The notes: a model not told the origin generated them from the letters alone. Positions 8,962 through 17,879 are shown, numbered from the stretch's first letter. The stretch is DNA of 64,000 nucleotides from Calothrix parasitica NIES-267 (GCF_002368095.1 NZ_AP018227.1:4339796-4403795); one strand, 5' to 3'. A program made the numbers and translations.

Positions 8962-9981
8962 ATGTCAGCAAGTATAAATATTAAAAAGACAAATCGTTTT
9001 ATAGATCCAGCCCTTTATATTGCTTTCGGTGCTACTGGTTTAATTCTTTTAGGATTAATTGCATCTGCGTTTTTTGAAAAAGTGCTTTTTTCTAAAACTG
9101 TTAGTGTCAGTGAAGAAGAAGTAGTCAAAATTGAAGCACTCAAACTGGAACCCCAATTAATTGGTGCGTTACGGATTGACGCTACAGCTAGCATACCGAC
9201 TAACCGCTGGGTCATTTACGAGATTCAGCTGCTCGATAAGCAAGGAAAATTGATTGCTTCTGCTACAAAAGAAGCATGGAGAGAATCCGGTTATGATGAA
9301 GGTAATTGGAGTGAGAACGATTTAGACGCTGGTTTGGATGTCCGTGCAAAGAAAAATGAAGAAGTGACACTTGCTATTTCTGTATTAGAAAAAGGAAGTG
9401 CATCGCGGTTCATAACTCCTTCACAACTAGGAATCGGGACACCGACACCGAAACCCAGTCAACCCGTAAGAATCAACGTGAAAGTTGCCAACGGTGTTGT
9501 AGATACCCGTCATTTATGGCCCGGTTTATTCGGGACTTCAGCTTTGGCCATAATGACATTTATTGCAGCCCCACTTAATGGTAAAAAGGTAATTTCCAAA
9601 ACAGTCAACGATAGCGACCCCAGCGAACGAGCAACTCTTGGTGGTGCTGATAAATTAGTACGGGTCAAAATCAAAGTAACATCTGACGAAACGAGTCCTC
9701 GTTCAATGCAGGCTAGGTTAGTTATCAATGATTCTTATGGAGAACAGCTATACAGCGACACTATTCCTTTGGATTTAACATTTCATCGGGAAGAAGGGAA
9801 ACTTGAAAAAGTAACAGGTTTTGCACAAAAATTCTTTGTATTAGAAACCCAAGATTCATACGGTTTTCATGTAGAAGTGATTCCAGATGCACCAGTTGAT
9901 GTGACAACTCTTACAGTTCTCGACGGTAATCGTACTCGTACACCGGTGGAAGCTGTTCATATTGGTCCTACTAGCAGTTAA
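8962..9981 (+). CDS. Two-TM membrane protein of unknown function
   Basis: A 339-residue protein that I do not recognise. One TM helix lies at about residues 16-40 (ALYIAFGATGLILLGLIASAFF). A soluble domain of about 140 residues, predicted extracytoplasmic, follows, with YEIQLLDKQGKLIASATKEAW and the acidic ESGYDEGNWSENDLDAGLDVR. A second TM helix sits at about 187-205 (WPGLFGTSALAIMTFIAAPL). A C-terminal soluble beta-rich domain follows (VRVKIKVTSDETSPRSMQARLVINDS...). The flanking small tailed proteins and the nearby speE-like and DUF4178 genes suggest one envelope system (inference). Confidence 0.75.
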   Translation: MSASINIKKTNRFIDPALYIAFGATGLILLGLIASAFFEKVLFSKTVSVSEEEVVKIEALKLEPQLIGALRIDATASIPTNRWVIYEIQLLDKQGKLIASATKEAWRESGYDEGNWSENDLDAGLDVRAKKNEEVTLAISVLEKGSASRFITPSQLGIGTPTPKPSQPVRINVKVANGVVDTRHLWPGLFGTSALAIMTFIAAPLNGKKVISKTVNDSDPSERATLGGADKLVRVKIKVTSDETSPRSMQARLVINDSYGEQLYSDTIPLDLTFHREEGKLEKVTGFAQKFFVLETQDSYGFHVEVIPDAPVDVTTLTVLDGNRTRTPVEAVHIGPTSS

Positions 9982-10109
9982 CAGTTATCAGTTATCAGTT
10001 AGGAATTAGGAATCAAATCATTAAGTTCTAATCTTAATAAACAATTTGGAACAACAAATAAACCAAGGAAAATAAACAATATATAAAGATTAAATCAAAA
10101 CTAAAAACT

Positions 10110-10343
10110 ATGCTTACAAAAGTTTTTGCTGGAATCGCGGTACTAATGGCATTATGGTCAGTTTCCGACGCTTATACTCAGAAATCAGCTTTCGTATTAC
10201 GCGAAGAAAAACAAACAAACTTCTCCCCTCGTCGCAGAACTAGTTTATCAGGCTCTTACGGTAGCAACGGTACATGGATATTTGTTCCCGGCCGCTCTTC
10301 CTACGGTAGTTTTCAAGGTGGAGGTCCTGGTAGTGGGAAGTAA
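10110..10343 (+). CDS. 77-residue exported protein with RSSYG-FQGGGP tail
   Basis: An N-terminal signal peptide (LTKVFAGIAVLMALWSVSDA, about residues 2-21) is followed by a short charged region and a Gly/Ser-rich C-terminus. It ends GRSSYGSFQGGGPGSGK, nearly identical to the tail of the 49-residue protein at 8536. It sits between the two-TM protein and the spermidine-synthase-like gene. Low-complexity tails of this type recall the C-termini of DUF1190 (YgiB/YjfM) proteins that occur beside glutathionylspermidine-synthase-like genes in enterobacteria. That comparison is from memory and unverified. Confidence 0.8.
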   Translation: MLTKVFAGIAVLMALWSVSDAYTQKSAFVLREEKQTNFSPRRRTSLSGSYGSNGTWIFVPGRSSYGSFQGGGPGSGK

Positions 10344-10346
10344 GGG

Positions 10347-10378
10347 AGATGGGGAGATGGGGAGATGGGGAGATGGGG
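10347..10378. repeat. Tandem AGATGGGG repeat
   Basis: Four perfect copies of the octamer AGATGGGG start 4 bases after the stop of the 77-residue gene. Such short G-rich tandem tracts are common in filamentous cyanobacterial intergenic DNA. Confidence 0.95.
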
Positions 10379-10397
10379 AGAAATAAATTAATTCTGA

Positions 10398-10651
10398 ACT
10401 AGTACTCCTTTTCATTAGTTTTCACAGTTTTGTTTTCTACGGACGTAATGTAGAGACGTTATAAATAACGTCTCCCGACATTTCCAAAGAAAACGCGACC
10501 ATAGCCGAATTAATGAAACGCACCACTAGTAGTCCTTTTCATTAATTTTGACAGTTTTGTTTTCTACGGACGTAATGTAGAGACGTTATAAATAACGTCT
10601 CCCGACATTTCCAAAGAAAACGCGACCATAGCCGAATTAATGAAACAGACC
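10398..10651. repeat. Two tandem copies of a 127-bp palindromic element
   Basis: Two nearly identical 127-bp units (10398-10524 and 10525-10651) each begin ACTAGTA and are followed by another ACTAG. Each unit has inverted arms (TTTTCATTA near the start, TAATGAAA near the end; GTTTTCT against AGAAAAC) and carries the AGACGTTAT-AAATAACGTCT palindrome at its centre. It looks like a small non-autonomous element that duplicated in tandem in the leader of the speE-like gene. Confidence 0.92.
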
Positions 10652-10694
10652 ACTAGCTGGTGACTGTTAACTATTAACTGTTTGATGAAATGAA

Positions 10695-12275
10695 ATGGAA
10701 GCGAATAATTTTTCGGATATAGGGGAAAGTACTGTTAACAATAGTTATTCTTTGAGCGGTACTCAACGTAAATTATTGCTAGCTGCGGCGGCTGTTTCTT
10801 CCGGTTGCGGGCTGGCTGTGGAGCTACTTTTAGGTACTCTTGCTAGTTATTTGGTGGGGAATCAAGCTCTTGCTTACGGGATTGCAGTAGGTGGTTTCCT
10901 GGCGGCAATGGGTGCCGGTTCTTACTTGAGTCAGTTCATTGCACCTAAAATGGAAGGTCGATTGCTGCAACGTAAATTGCTGTTAGCTTTTGTTGGTGTG
11001 GAATTGGCGATCGCACCTCTGACAGCTTTGCTACCTCTGGGTTTGTTTGCATTGTTCGTTATGAACGGTGAGATTTGGCTGGGCTTATTTTTAGTAACTA
11101 TTTTGCTGGGAATACTCGCTGGTTTGGAAGTGCCAATTTTAACGCGGGTGCTGGAAATGGAAGAAGGGGTGCGCGAAGCCTTGGCTGGTGTTTTAGCGTT
11201 GGATTATATGGGAGCGCTGTTTGGCTCTTTAGGTTTTCCAGTTCTGCTGCTACCATTGTGCGGAATGTTTCCCACTGCTTTTATTTTGGGTTCATTACCG
11301 GCTTTGATGGTGTTTTTTATCGGACGCAATTTTTCCCATTTAAAACGTTGGAGCTATATCGGTTTAGCTTTGGGTGTAATGCTTCTGGTTCTCTCACCTG
11401 CAACTATTCCGATCAGCAATAAATTAGAAAATAACTTGTATTCAGCACCGATAGTTAAAAGAGTACAATCCCCATATCAAAGAATAGTATTAACTCGTAA
11501 AGGTAAAGATTCCAGATTGTTTCTCAACGGCGATTTACAACTTTCAACAATCGACGAATACCGCTATCATGAGGGATTAGTGCATCCCGCAATGAGCGCA
11601 ACACCCAATAGAAAGAGAGTTTTGGTATTGGGTGCTGGGGATGGAATGGCAATTAGAGAAGTACTCAAATGGCAAGAAGTTGAAAAAGTAGTATTAATTG
11701 AATTAGACCCAGAAGTAGTTAAAATAGCCAAGAGTCACCCGCAATTAAAAGAAGTAAACGGTAGTTCCTTAGAAGATTCTCGTGTAGAAGTAATTAATGC
11801 CGACGCATTCTTAAGCGTACCCAAACTCAAAGACACCTTCGACGTAATTATTGCAGACTTCCCCGACCCAGACCAAAAAGTTATCGCCAAACTTTACTCA
11901 GAAGGTTTTTACCGACGTTTATTAGCAAGACTTACAGATAAAGGTGTTTTTGTAACGCAAGCATCGAGTTCATTCTTTGCACCCAAAGTAATTAGCTGTA
12001 TTGCTGCGACACTTCAAGAGGTCGGATTAAAAGTAAATCCCTATACCATCAGCGTTCCCAGCTTCGGTCCTTGGGGTTTTGTTTTAGCATCCCGTCAAGA
12101 ATTAAACTCAGAAAAATTCCAGCTACCCGTGGAAACCCGCTTTTTAACAGAAAACTTATTACATAATTTATTTGAACTACCAAAAGACATGCAGTTAGGA
12201 AAAGTAGAAATAAATCGACTATCCCATCCCGTAATCGTTAGCTATCAAATGCAAGCACGATGGTTGAATTATTAA
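10695..12275 (+). CDS. Membrane-anchored spermidine synthase-like protein
   Basis: A 526-residue two-part protein. Residues about 25-245 hold roughly seven hydrophobic segments. Residues about 250-500 form a polyamine aminopropyltransferase (SpeE-like) domain: SPYQRIVLTRKG, DLQLSTIDEYRYHEGLVHPAM, VLVLGAGDGMAIREVLKW (SAM-binding loop), VVLIELDPEVVKIAK, and VIIADFPDPD. Soluble spermidine synthases are about 290 residues, so the membrane half is an addition seen in a known cyanobacterial and bacterial subfamily. It may aminopropylate an envelope substrate rather than free putrescine (inference). Neighbours: GST-like and DUF4178 proteins downstream on the same strand. Confidence 0.88.
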   Translation: MEANNFSDIGESTVNNSYSLSGTQRKLLLAAAAVSSGCGLAVELLLGTLASYLVGNQALAYGIAVGGFLAAMGAGSYLSQFIAPKMEGRLLQRKLLLAFVGVELAIAPLTALLPLGLFALFVMNGEIWLGLFLVTILLGILAGLEVPILTRVLEMEEGVREALAGVLALDYMGALFGSLGFPVLLLPLCGMFPTAFILGSLPALMVFFIGRNFSHLKRWSYIGLALGVMLLVLSPATIPISNKLENNLYSAPIVKRVQSPYQRIVLTRKGKDSRLFLNGDLQLSTIDEYRYHEGLVHPAMSATPNRKRVLVLGAGDGMAIREVLKWQEVEKVVLIELDPEVVKIAKSHPQLKEVNGSSLEDSRVEVINADAFLSVPKLKDTFDVIIADFPDPDQKVIAKLYSEGFYRRLLARLTDKGVFVTQASSSFFAPKVISCIAATLQEVGLKVNPYTISVPSFGPWGFVLASRQELNSEKFQLPVETRFLTENLLHNLFELPKDMQLGKVEINRLSHPVIVSYQMQARWLNY

Positions 12276-12414
12276 ATAATTGGGGATTGAGGATTGGAAA
12301 TTGATAATTACCACTCCCTCCATCACAATTTCCCCCAACCGAGCTACTTAGTACAATTCAAAATATTGTATGGTCAAGAAAAGTCCTCAGTAGAGCCTGG
12401 AAGCAAGTCGTTTT

Positions 12415-13623
12415 ATGAATACTGTACCCCTTAGCTGGAAAGAACTAGAAACCCTTACGAATTATCAAATAGATACGGTAAATGGCCCCACTAATGCTAA
12501 AGCAAAGCTGCGCTTGTTTGGTAAATCTGAATCTGATGTGCGGGTGACGCTTTACCGCGATAATCACGCTTGGTGTCCTTACTGTCAAAAAATTTGGTTG
12601 TGGTTGGAGGAAAAACAAGTTCCCTACCGCATCGAAAAGGTGACAATGTTCTGCTATGGGGAAAAAGAAAGCTGGTACAAACGTAAAGTCCCGTCGGGAA
12701 TGCTCCCAGCTATCGAGCTAAATGGAAGAATTATTAAAGAAAGCGATGATATTTTGATTGCTTTAGAAAAAGTTTTTGGCCCATTGAATCAAGGAATGAA
12801 AGACCGGGAGGTGCTTCCTCTACGTCAACTAGAACGACTTTTATTTAGAGCTTGGTGTTCTTGGCTGTGCTATCTAGCAAGTTCTTCTCGACAAGAACAG
12901 CACAACCGAGAACAATTTACACAAGTAGTAGGAAAAGTTGAGGAAGCTTTAGCGCGAACTCCAGGACCTTACTTTTTAGATAAATTCGGCATAGTTGATG
13001 TTATCTTCACACCCTATGTAGAACGGATGAATGCCAGCCTTTACTACTATAAAGGTTATTCAATGCGGGAAGAAAATCCTCGCTTTAGCGCATGGTTTGA
13101 CGCAATGGAAACCCGACCAACCTATCGCGGTACCCAAAGCGACTTTCACACCCACGTACATGATTTACCACCACAAATGGGGGGTTGTTGGGAAAACGGC
13201 GAACCTCAAATGCTTATTAATAAAGCGCGGGTAAATAATGGTCCTTGGTTTGGTCTACCAGATGTTGGTTATCCAGAACCCGAAAACTCTCGCGAGGAAG
13301 CCCTGCAAAATACTATCAAACATCATGCCAACATTATCCGAGTTAATCCCGCAGACGATAAGTTATTCGATGAAGCACTCCGCTGTGCATTAACGTACAT
13401 GATGACCGGTAAAGAATGCGTACCCCCAACAGGTTCTGAGGTTGGTCTACGATATTTGCGCGACCGCATAAACGTACCCAGAGATATGTCCATCTATGCA
13501 GCCAAGCATTTCAGGGAATCCTTGGAAAAAACCGCAGCCCTCGCAGGCGATCGCCAACCGGAACCAATTCCTACCAGACATCGACGCGACCAAAACCCAC
13601 TCAATTTTGCCATGAACAATTAA
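12415..13623 (+). CDS. Glutathione S-transferase family protein
   Basis: A 402-residue protein with an N-terminal thioredoxin-like GST domain. It shows [22 protein letters not shown], with a glutaredoxin-like CPYC motif near residue 53, then the cis-Pro region [11 protein letters not shown]. An all-helical GST C-domain follows ([21 protein letters not shown]). A further C-terminal extension of about 140 residues is not typical of GSTs and is rich in charged helices. The CPYC motif suggests an omega- or glutaredoxin-like thiol transferase. It lies between the speE-like and DUF4178 genes, so glutathione- and polyamine-related chemistry are neighbours here. Confidence 0.85.
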   Translation: MNTVPLSWKELETLTNYQIDTVNGPTNAKAKLRLFGKSESDVRVTLYRDNHAWCPYCQKIWLWLEEKQVPYRIEKVTMFCYGEKESWYKRKVPSGMLPAIELNGRIIKESDDILIALEKVFGPLNQGMKDREVLPLRQLERLLFRAWCSWLCYLASSSRQEQHNREQFTQVVGKVEEALARTPGPYFLDKFGIVDVIFTPYVERMNASLYYYKGYSMREENPRFSAWFDAMETRPTYRGTQSDFHTHVHDLPPQMGGCWENGEPQMLINKARVNNGPWFGLPDVGYPEPENSREEALQNTIKHHANIIRVNPADDKLFDEALRCALTYMMTGKECVPPTGSEVGLRYLRDRINVPRDMSIYAAKHFRESLEKTAALAGDRQPEPIPTRHRRDQNPLNFAMNN

Positions 13624-13794
13624 GATTCGTACTAAGCGACTTATCGCTCAAATTTAAGGACTAAAGTCGGCACGTAAAGCAATCATTTTGAAGGGACAGA
13701 GCATTCTTAACAAGGAGCTATAAACTGAAGAAGTATTTATTCCTCCTTGTCCCCTTATCTTCCAGTCTATAAAAAACATTTAAAGGAAAAAACT

Positions 13795-14391
13795 ATGACA
13801 CTATTACTATGGCTTGGAGTTTTCGTAATCATCGGTGGTGGAGCTTACTTATTAGTGCTTCAACAACAAGGTAAATTACCCGGTAGCAAACCAAAAAAAG
13901 AATTACCGTCGCTCAAACGCAACGTATTTAATTTACAAATCGGCGATATTGTTCAGTATATGGGTATCGATTGGGTAGTAGAAGGAAAACTTACCTATAC
14001 AGTTGATGATTATTTCTGGATGGAATATATGCTGCAAGATGATAATGATATTCGCTGGTTGAGCGTTGAGGAAGACGACACCGTAGAAGTTACATTACTC
14101 GAAGCAACAAATCAATTAGATATTAGCGAAACACCACCACCTAAAAAGTTAACTTTTGGGGATGAAACTTATAAATGTGTTGACTCTGGGTTAGCAAGCA
14201 TGACTCGTGAAGGTACCGTCCAAAGACGTACAGCTTCGCGCTGTCAATACTTTGATTACAAAAGTTCGGGGGATAAAGTGCTTTCAATTGAAGTTTGGGA
14301 CGGAGAAATTGAGGTAACAATCGGTAATAGAATAAATCCTCGGTCTTTGACAATCTTACCCGGTGATGGGAATCGGGTTTATGGGATGTGA
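13795..14391 (+). CDS. DUF4178 domain protein with N-terminal anchor
   Basis: The ATG at 13795 (SD-like AAAGGA 9 nt upstream) gives 198 residues; a TTG 48 bases upstream would add an unlikely hydrophilic leader. One N-terminal TM helix (LLLWLGVFVIIGGGAYLLVL) precedes a DUF4178 domain: VFNLQIGDIVQYMGIDWVV, EGKLTY, YFWMEYMLQDDNDIRWLSVEED. A second half ends RCQYFDYKS...LSIEVWDGEIEVTIG. DUF4178 proteins often sit beside polyamine aminopropyltransferase-like and DUF350 membrane genes (from memory). Function unknown. Confidence 0.85.
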   Translation: MTLLLWLGVFVIIGGGAYLLVLQQQGKLPGSKPKKELPSLKRNVFNLQIGDIVQYMGIDWVVEGKLTYTVDDYFWMEYMLQDDNDIRWLSVEEDDTVEVTLLEATNQLDISETPPPKKLTFGDETYKCVDSGLASMTREGTVQRRTASRCQYFDYKSSGDKVLSIEVWDGEIEVTIGNRINPRSLTILPGDGNRVYGM

Positions 14392-14559
14392 AAATTGTGT
14401 TCGTAGTTGCGCTATGTCCTCCGGACACGCTACGCTAACAGCGCCAATATAATACATCCAACGGCGAAGATGTCGCAACTACAAACATTAATTCTTATTA
14501 TCAAATAATCGGGCTTTGTGATTTGAGCATCGTTAATAAATTGTTATTTCATACAAATT

Positions 14560-14896
14560 AGGAATGGCCGCAACTGGCACATTTTTCTAGTAGGGGAGGC
14601 AAAATACGGTTCCTTAGTGCGGTCTTGGGGAGCCATTGCGTTGCGCGGTGAATCAAGGAAAGGGGGTGTCGGTTTCCGTCCCCCTTTCCTAGTGAACCCG
14701 AAGGGGAACAAGCGCGTTATAGCAAATGGCGTGGTTTCCCCCATGAGCAACTAAGGAACCCGGAGGGTGTAGATTTTCTTCCCGTATTATTGCCGAGGCA
14801 CGTGACACTTTGAACAAAGCACGAACGTAGTCACAATGTTTTCAGTGTCACGCACCAATCGATTACTGTGACAACTGCGTAAGTTCTGCAAATAAA
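14560..14896. repeat. Dispersed element with a nested hairpin element
   Basis: The outer parts (GGAATGGCCGCAACTGGCAC at the left; GTGACACTTTGA...GTGTCACGCACCA...GTGACAACTGCGTAA at the right) match the element at 39927-40058. Here the element is interrupted by about 200 bp. The inserted part has 11-bp inverted arms GGTTCCTTAGT (14608-14618) and ACTAAGGAACC (14750-14760). An inner 11-bp hairpin AGGAAAGGGGG/CCCCCTTTCCT lies at 14656-14690. One small element appears to have inserted into another. No protein-coding frame is supported. Confidence 0.75.
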
Positions 14897-14933
14897 TAAG
14901 CGTTTTTCGGTTGGGTGAAATACACTTGATAGA

Positions 14934-15202
14934 CCTCACCCCCAGCCCCTCTCCTTGTCAAGGAGAGGGGTGTATTCTATCCAACTGAGACTGCTATATA
15001 GCGTTTCCCAGTCTATTGAAGTACATCTCAAAACCTCACCCCCAAGCCATCTCCTTATTAAGGAGAGGGGAGATAAAGTACAGCTTTTTAGGTGTGAGGT
15101 AATTGCTGTACCTCAGTTGCTTGATAAACGCTATATATATATATATATAAATAAATAAATAAATAAATAAATAGATAAATAAAAACAAACAAACAAACAA
15201 AA
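14934..15202. repeat. Paired CCTCACCCCC palindromes and microsatellites
   Basis: Two related 37-bp units, CCTCACCCCC followed by a CTCCTT(g/a)T(c/t)AAGGAGAGGGG palindrome, start exactly 100 bp apart (14934 and 15034). After them come (TA)n at 15132-15149, (AAAT)n to about 15182 and (CAAA)n to about 15202. The rest of the 14392-15284 gap holds no gene that I can support. Confidence 0.9.
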
Positions 15203-15284
15203 TAATTTTCGGAATATACATACTTTAGCTTGTATTTAAAAATGTCTATAGTTAATATTTATAATTCCTAACATTCTAAAGAAT

Positions 15285-16139
15285 ATGAAAAAGTCTATCT
15301 TCATGACTGCATTGTTAATAACTTCTTTATTATTCACTGGTTGTAATAACGCTCAAACAGATAATACTGATAATCAAATTGAATCTGATAATACCGAAGT
15401 AGTTTCTGATGAGGGTGATACAGCAGATAATTCTGGAGTAGATTCAGTCAATGAAGATAGAGCAGATAATTCTTCAACTAGCAACAATAAAAATTCTAGC
15501 AAGACAAAAAACCCAGTTAAGAATATTTCCACAAATCTTGTAGCAGGAAAAGGACAACCAAAAATAGGAACTATTAAAAGAATAGAACAAGGTGATTTAG
15601 CTTGCTATGTAAATTTAATTGACGAACAAGGAAAAGAGCATAACATTAACGCTGATTTTGATATCTGTCCTCAAAAAGAACAATTTATAAATAAAAAAGT
15701 AAAACTCAGCTACAAAATATTACCTTTCAACGACTGTGAAAGTAACGAACCCTGTGGAAAGACCAAAAAAGAATCTGCAATTGTCAAAATGGAAGTTATT
15801 GATGCTTCTAAATCTGGAAAATCTTCTGGAGATGCTCAAACTATCAGTAACGGTGAATGGACTATTAAACTGAGCAATTACGATTCTTGGAATGGTGTTA
15901 ATAATACCGGAAATGTTAAATATTACGGCTGCGATTCTAAAGGAAATTGTATCGAACTTACAGGTGGAAAAGTTTCTTGTCGGAATGGTAAGTGTGTAAC
16001 TGGTTGGAAAAATGGAAATTATAGTTATGTAATAGAAGATTTGATTACTGAAGATGGAAATAATCCTCAAGGTTCAACTTTAATAGTTCGTCAAAATGGT
16101 AAAGTGATTTTGAGAGCAGAAGGATTGAAGGCTGTTTGA
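15285..16139 (+). CDS. Lipoprotein of unknown function
   Basis: A 284-residue protein with a lipoprotein signal peptide: MKKSIFMTALLITSLLFTGC, lipobox FTGC, acylated Cys20. An Asp/Asn/Ser-rich linker of about 60 residues follows (DNTDNQIESDNTEVVSDEGD type). One beta domain at about 90-175 (KIGTIKRIEQGDLACYVNLIDEQG) contains Cys pairs. A second at about 188-280 is WTIKLSNYDSWNGVNNTGNVKYYGCDSKGNCIELTGG...CRNGKCVTGWKNGNYSY. No family recognised. Predicted location is the inner leaflet of the outer membrane or the inner membrane surface. It is followed by a dispersed repeat and a hairpin. Confidence 0.85.
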   Translation: MKKSIFMTALLITSLLFTGCNNAQTDNTDNQIESDNTEVVSDEGDTADNSGVDSVNEDRADNSSTSNNKNSSKTKNPVKNISTNLVAGKGQPKIGTIKRIEQGDLACYVNLIDEQGKEHNINADFDICPQKEQFINKKVKLSYKILPFNDCESNEPCGKTKKESAIVKMEVIDASKSGKSSGDAQTISNGEWTIKLSNYDSWNGVNNTGNVKYYGCDSKGNCIELTGGKVSCRNGKCVTGWKNGNYSYVIEDLITEDGNNPQGSTLIVRQNGKVILRAEGLKAV

Positions 16140-16147
16140 TTTTTATT

Positions 16148-16218
16148 GTAGGGTGTGTGACGCAAGAATAAATCAAGGTACATATTTTTTACTTTTCATT
16201 GCAGCGTCACGCACCACC
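16148..16218. repeat. GTAGGGTG...GTCACGCACCA dispersed repeat
   Basis: A 71-bp copy of the repeat family whose ends read GTAGGGTG(ctg)TGACG and CGTCACGCACC. Other copies are at 39958-40022 and in the array at 51071-51490. Confidence 0.8.
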
Positions 16219-16258
16219 CGAGATTTATGACAAAATTGTATCTAGAAAAATAATTTAA

Positions 16259-16286
16259 AGCAGTAGCTCTGAAAAAGACTACTGCT
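16259..16286 (+). terminator. Possible intrinsic terminator
   Basis: AGCAGTAG-CTCTGAAAAAGA-CTACTGCT, an 8-bp perfect stem followed by GTTATTTTAT. It lies 120 bp after the lipoprotein stop and just before a transposase-like remnant on the other strand. The U-run is imperfect. Confidence 0.5.
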
Positions 16287-16292
16287 GTTATT

Positions 16293-16352
16293 TTATCTGA
16301 TTAACTCTACGTCTTTCACAGACAAACTAAGTGCCTGTGCAATTTGTTCCAT
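16293..16352 (-). pseudogene. Short remnant like the C-terminus of a Rpn/PD-(D/E)XK nuclease
   Basis: A 19-codon frame reading MEQIAQALSLSVKDVELIR. This resembles the C-terminal EQIAxxLxLSxEDV helix pair that ends many cyanobacterial Rpn-family recombination-promoting nucleases. No upstream homologous frame remains, so at most this is a relic. The match is from memory only. Confidence 0.35.
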
Positions 16353-16449
16353 ATTATTTTTTAAAGTAACAAAATTTACATATTTCCAGATTTGGTTTTA
16401 CATTTGTGGAATAGAGAAAATTAATAGTTGTAAAATGCACCTTTGAGCT

Positions 16450-17166
16450 ATGGTTTTTGGGTTTCGTCAGCTAAAGCAGTCTTTAAATTTTTCAACACAA
16501 AATCTTCAAGGTAACTCTTTTAAGGGAAAAAAACTCACAGGTGCAAATTTTTCGTATTGCGATATTAGAGGTGCAGATTTTACTGGGGCTAACTTAAGTA
16601 ATGCAGATTTTAGTTATGCAAAAGCAGGATTAAATAATTCTTGGGTAGGCATATCATTTTTATTATCATTAGTATTAGGATTTTTAGCAGGTGCGGTTGC
16701 TGTTTTTATTAGTTCCTTTTTATGCAGTCAAAATTTTAATGAGTTGATTGCTGGTACAGTAACTCTTATTGGGTGCATAGCTTTTTTAATTATTTCTGTG
16801 AAAAAAGGATTTGCTAATGCTTTTATTACTGTTATTGGAATATTAGGAGCTATCGGTACTTTAGCAGGCTTTTGCTGTATTGCTTTTAATCAAGTTAAGA
16901 TTGGCTATATTACCCTTTCGACAGCAACTAATATTTGTTTGAGCATTATGACAGTTGCTAGTATTGCTGTTTTTCTTTCTTTTCTCATTATTGTTACTAG
17001 CACTAAGGTGGTAAATTCTTCTTTAATTAGTGCATTTATAACTGCAATTTTGATACCTTTAGTTTCTAGGGGTAAAATAGCTATTAATATTACTCATAAA
17101 GGTTGGTTTGGAATTATAATTACTGTCGGAATTGCTGTTCTTATTATAATTTTATGCGAACTGTAA
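16450..17166 (+). CDS. Pentapeptide-repeat membrane protein
   Basis: A 238-residue protein. Residues about 10-58 are pentapeptide repeats (A/N-x-L/F-x-x: LQGNSFKGKKLTGANFSYCDIRGADFTGANLSNADFSYA), forming a short right-handed beta helix. Five or six hydrophobic segments fill residues about 63-238 (for example ISFLLSLVLGFLAGAVAVFISSF and IIITVGIAVLIIILCEL). Many cyanobacteria have such fusions; the role is unknown. The last 23 bases overlap the 3' end of the convergent gene at 17144-17650. Confidence 0.8.
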   Translation: MVFGFRQLKQSLNFSTQNLQGNSFKGKKLTGANFSYCDIRGADFTGANLSNADFSYAKAGLNNSWVGISFLLSLVLGFLAGAVAVFISSFLCSQNFNELIAGTVTLIGCIAFLIISVKKGFANAFITVIGILGAIGTLAGFCCIAFNQVKIGYITLSTATNICLSIMTVASIAVFLSFLIIVTSTKVVNSSLISAFITAILIPLVSRGKIAINITHKGWFGIIITVGIAVLIIILCEL

Positions 17167-17650
17167 ATGTACATCTTCCAGTAGTTTCGCGTATAAAACT
17201 CCAACCAGAGATATTATTGACTAAATTAGTAGGTTGTCCCAAAAAAGTTTGTGAAACTCTGTTATCTCCTAAAGTAATCGAACATCTTCTTCTAGGTCTG
17301 GGAATTATTCTAAGGGAACGGGAACGGCATCCATTTTTATTTTGCGCTCCTTTTGCACCGATACGAATACGTTTGCTGACATCTGTACCATACAATACTC
17401 GGCGACCAGAAAAGCTGTTTTCATTAAATACTTCAAAATGGCAATTACCGCTTGTTTCACGAATAAAATCCCAAGGTCCATCTATAGTTCTAAAGTTATT
17501 TTCTCTGTCATTACTGATAGGAAGTGAAGCTCCCCCTCTTCCAAAAATAATTGTGCATCTTTCTGCTATTTGAGCTTGAACTGGTTGTGAAAAAGCAGTT
17601 GAAGTTAGAGCTATAAATCCTGAGATTGCAATAGTTTTTATTCTATTCAT
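17144..17650 (-). CDS. Secreted protein, possibly beta/gamma-crystallin-like
   Basis: A 168-residue protein with a clear signal peptide (MNRIKTIAISGFIALTSTAF, cleavage near QPVQA-QI). The mature part has two similar halves. Each opens with a CTI/CSIT strand (RCTIIFGRGGASLPIS and RCSITLGDNRVSQTFL) and continues through W(D/S)FIRETSGNC/TTGRC. A segment like a Greek key lies between (FNENSFSGRRVLYGTDVSKRI...RSRSLRII), which suggests a crystallin-type fold (inference). Cysteines recur at equivalent places. It is convergent with, and overlaps by 23 bp, the pentapeptide gene, so one shared 3' region serves both. Confidence 0.7.
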   Translation of the reverse strand: MNRIKTIAISGFIALTSTAFSQPVQAQIAERCTIIFGRGGASLPISNDRENNFRTIDGPWDFIRETSGNCHFEVFNENSFSGRRVLYGTDVSKRIRIGAKGAQNKNGCRSRSLRIIPRPRRRCSITLGDNRVSQTFLGQPTNLVNNISGWSFIRETTGRCTFTVRIKL

Positions 17651-17879
17651 TTGCTTATTTTTTTAATTCGTCTTTCTATTTATTAATCACTTTAAAACTC
17701 AAACTTTTATACAAAATATTAAATAACCAAAAATTTGATATTATAGAGTTTCGATAAATAATGTATATAGTAATAAAATTTGTTGAGCATTATAAAAAAG
17801 GAATTACTCAACAAAATCTATAAACATAAAATTAATTATTCAAGAGCGCGGTCGCGTCCTTGAGTAATACACAAATCCC

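Noticed and set aside
11075..11422. 115-codon plus-strand frame
   Set aside because: It is an out-of-frame shadow of the TM half of the spermidine-synthase-like gene.
14544..14750. 68-codon minus-strand frame in the repeat region
   Set aside because: It covers hairpin repeats with no recognisable domain or start signal.
15036..15221. Minus-strand frame rich in LFIYLFIY
   Set aside because: Translation of the AAAT and CAAA microsatellites; no start context or homology.
17103..17573. 156-codon plus-strand frame
   Set aside because: It is antisense to the signal-peptide protein at 17144-17650, which has the better coding features.
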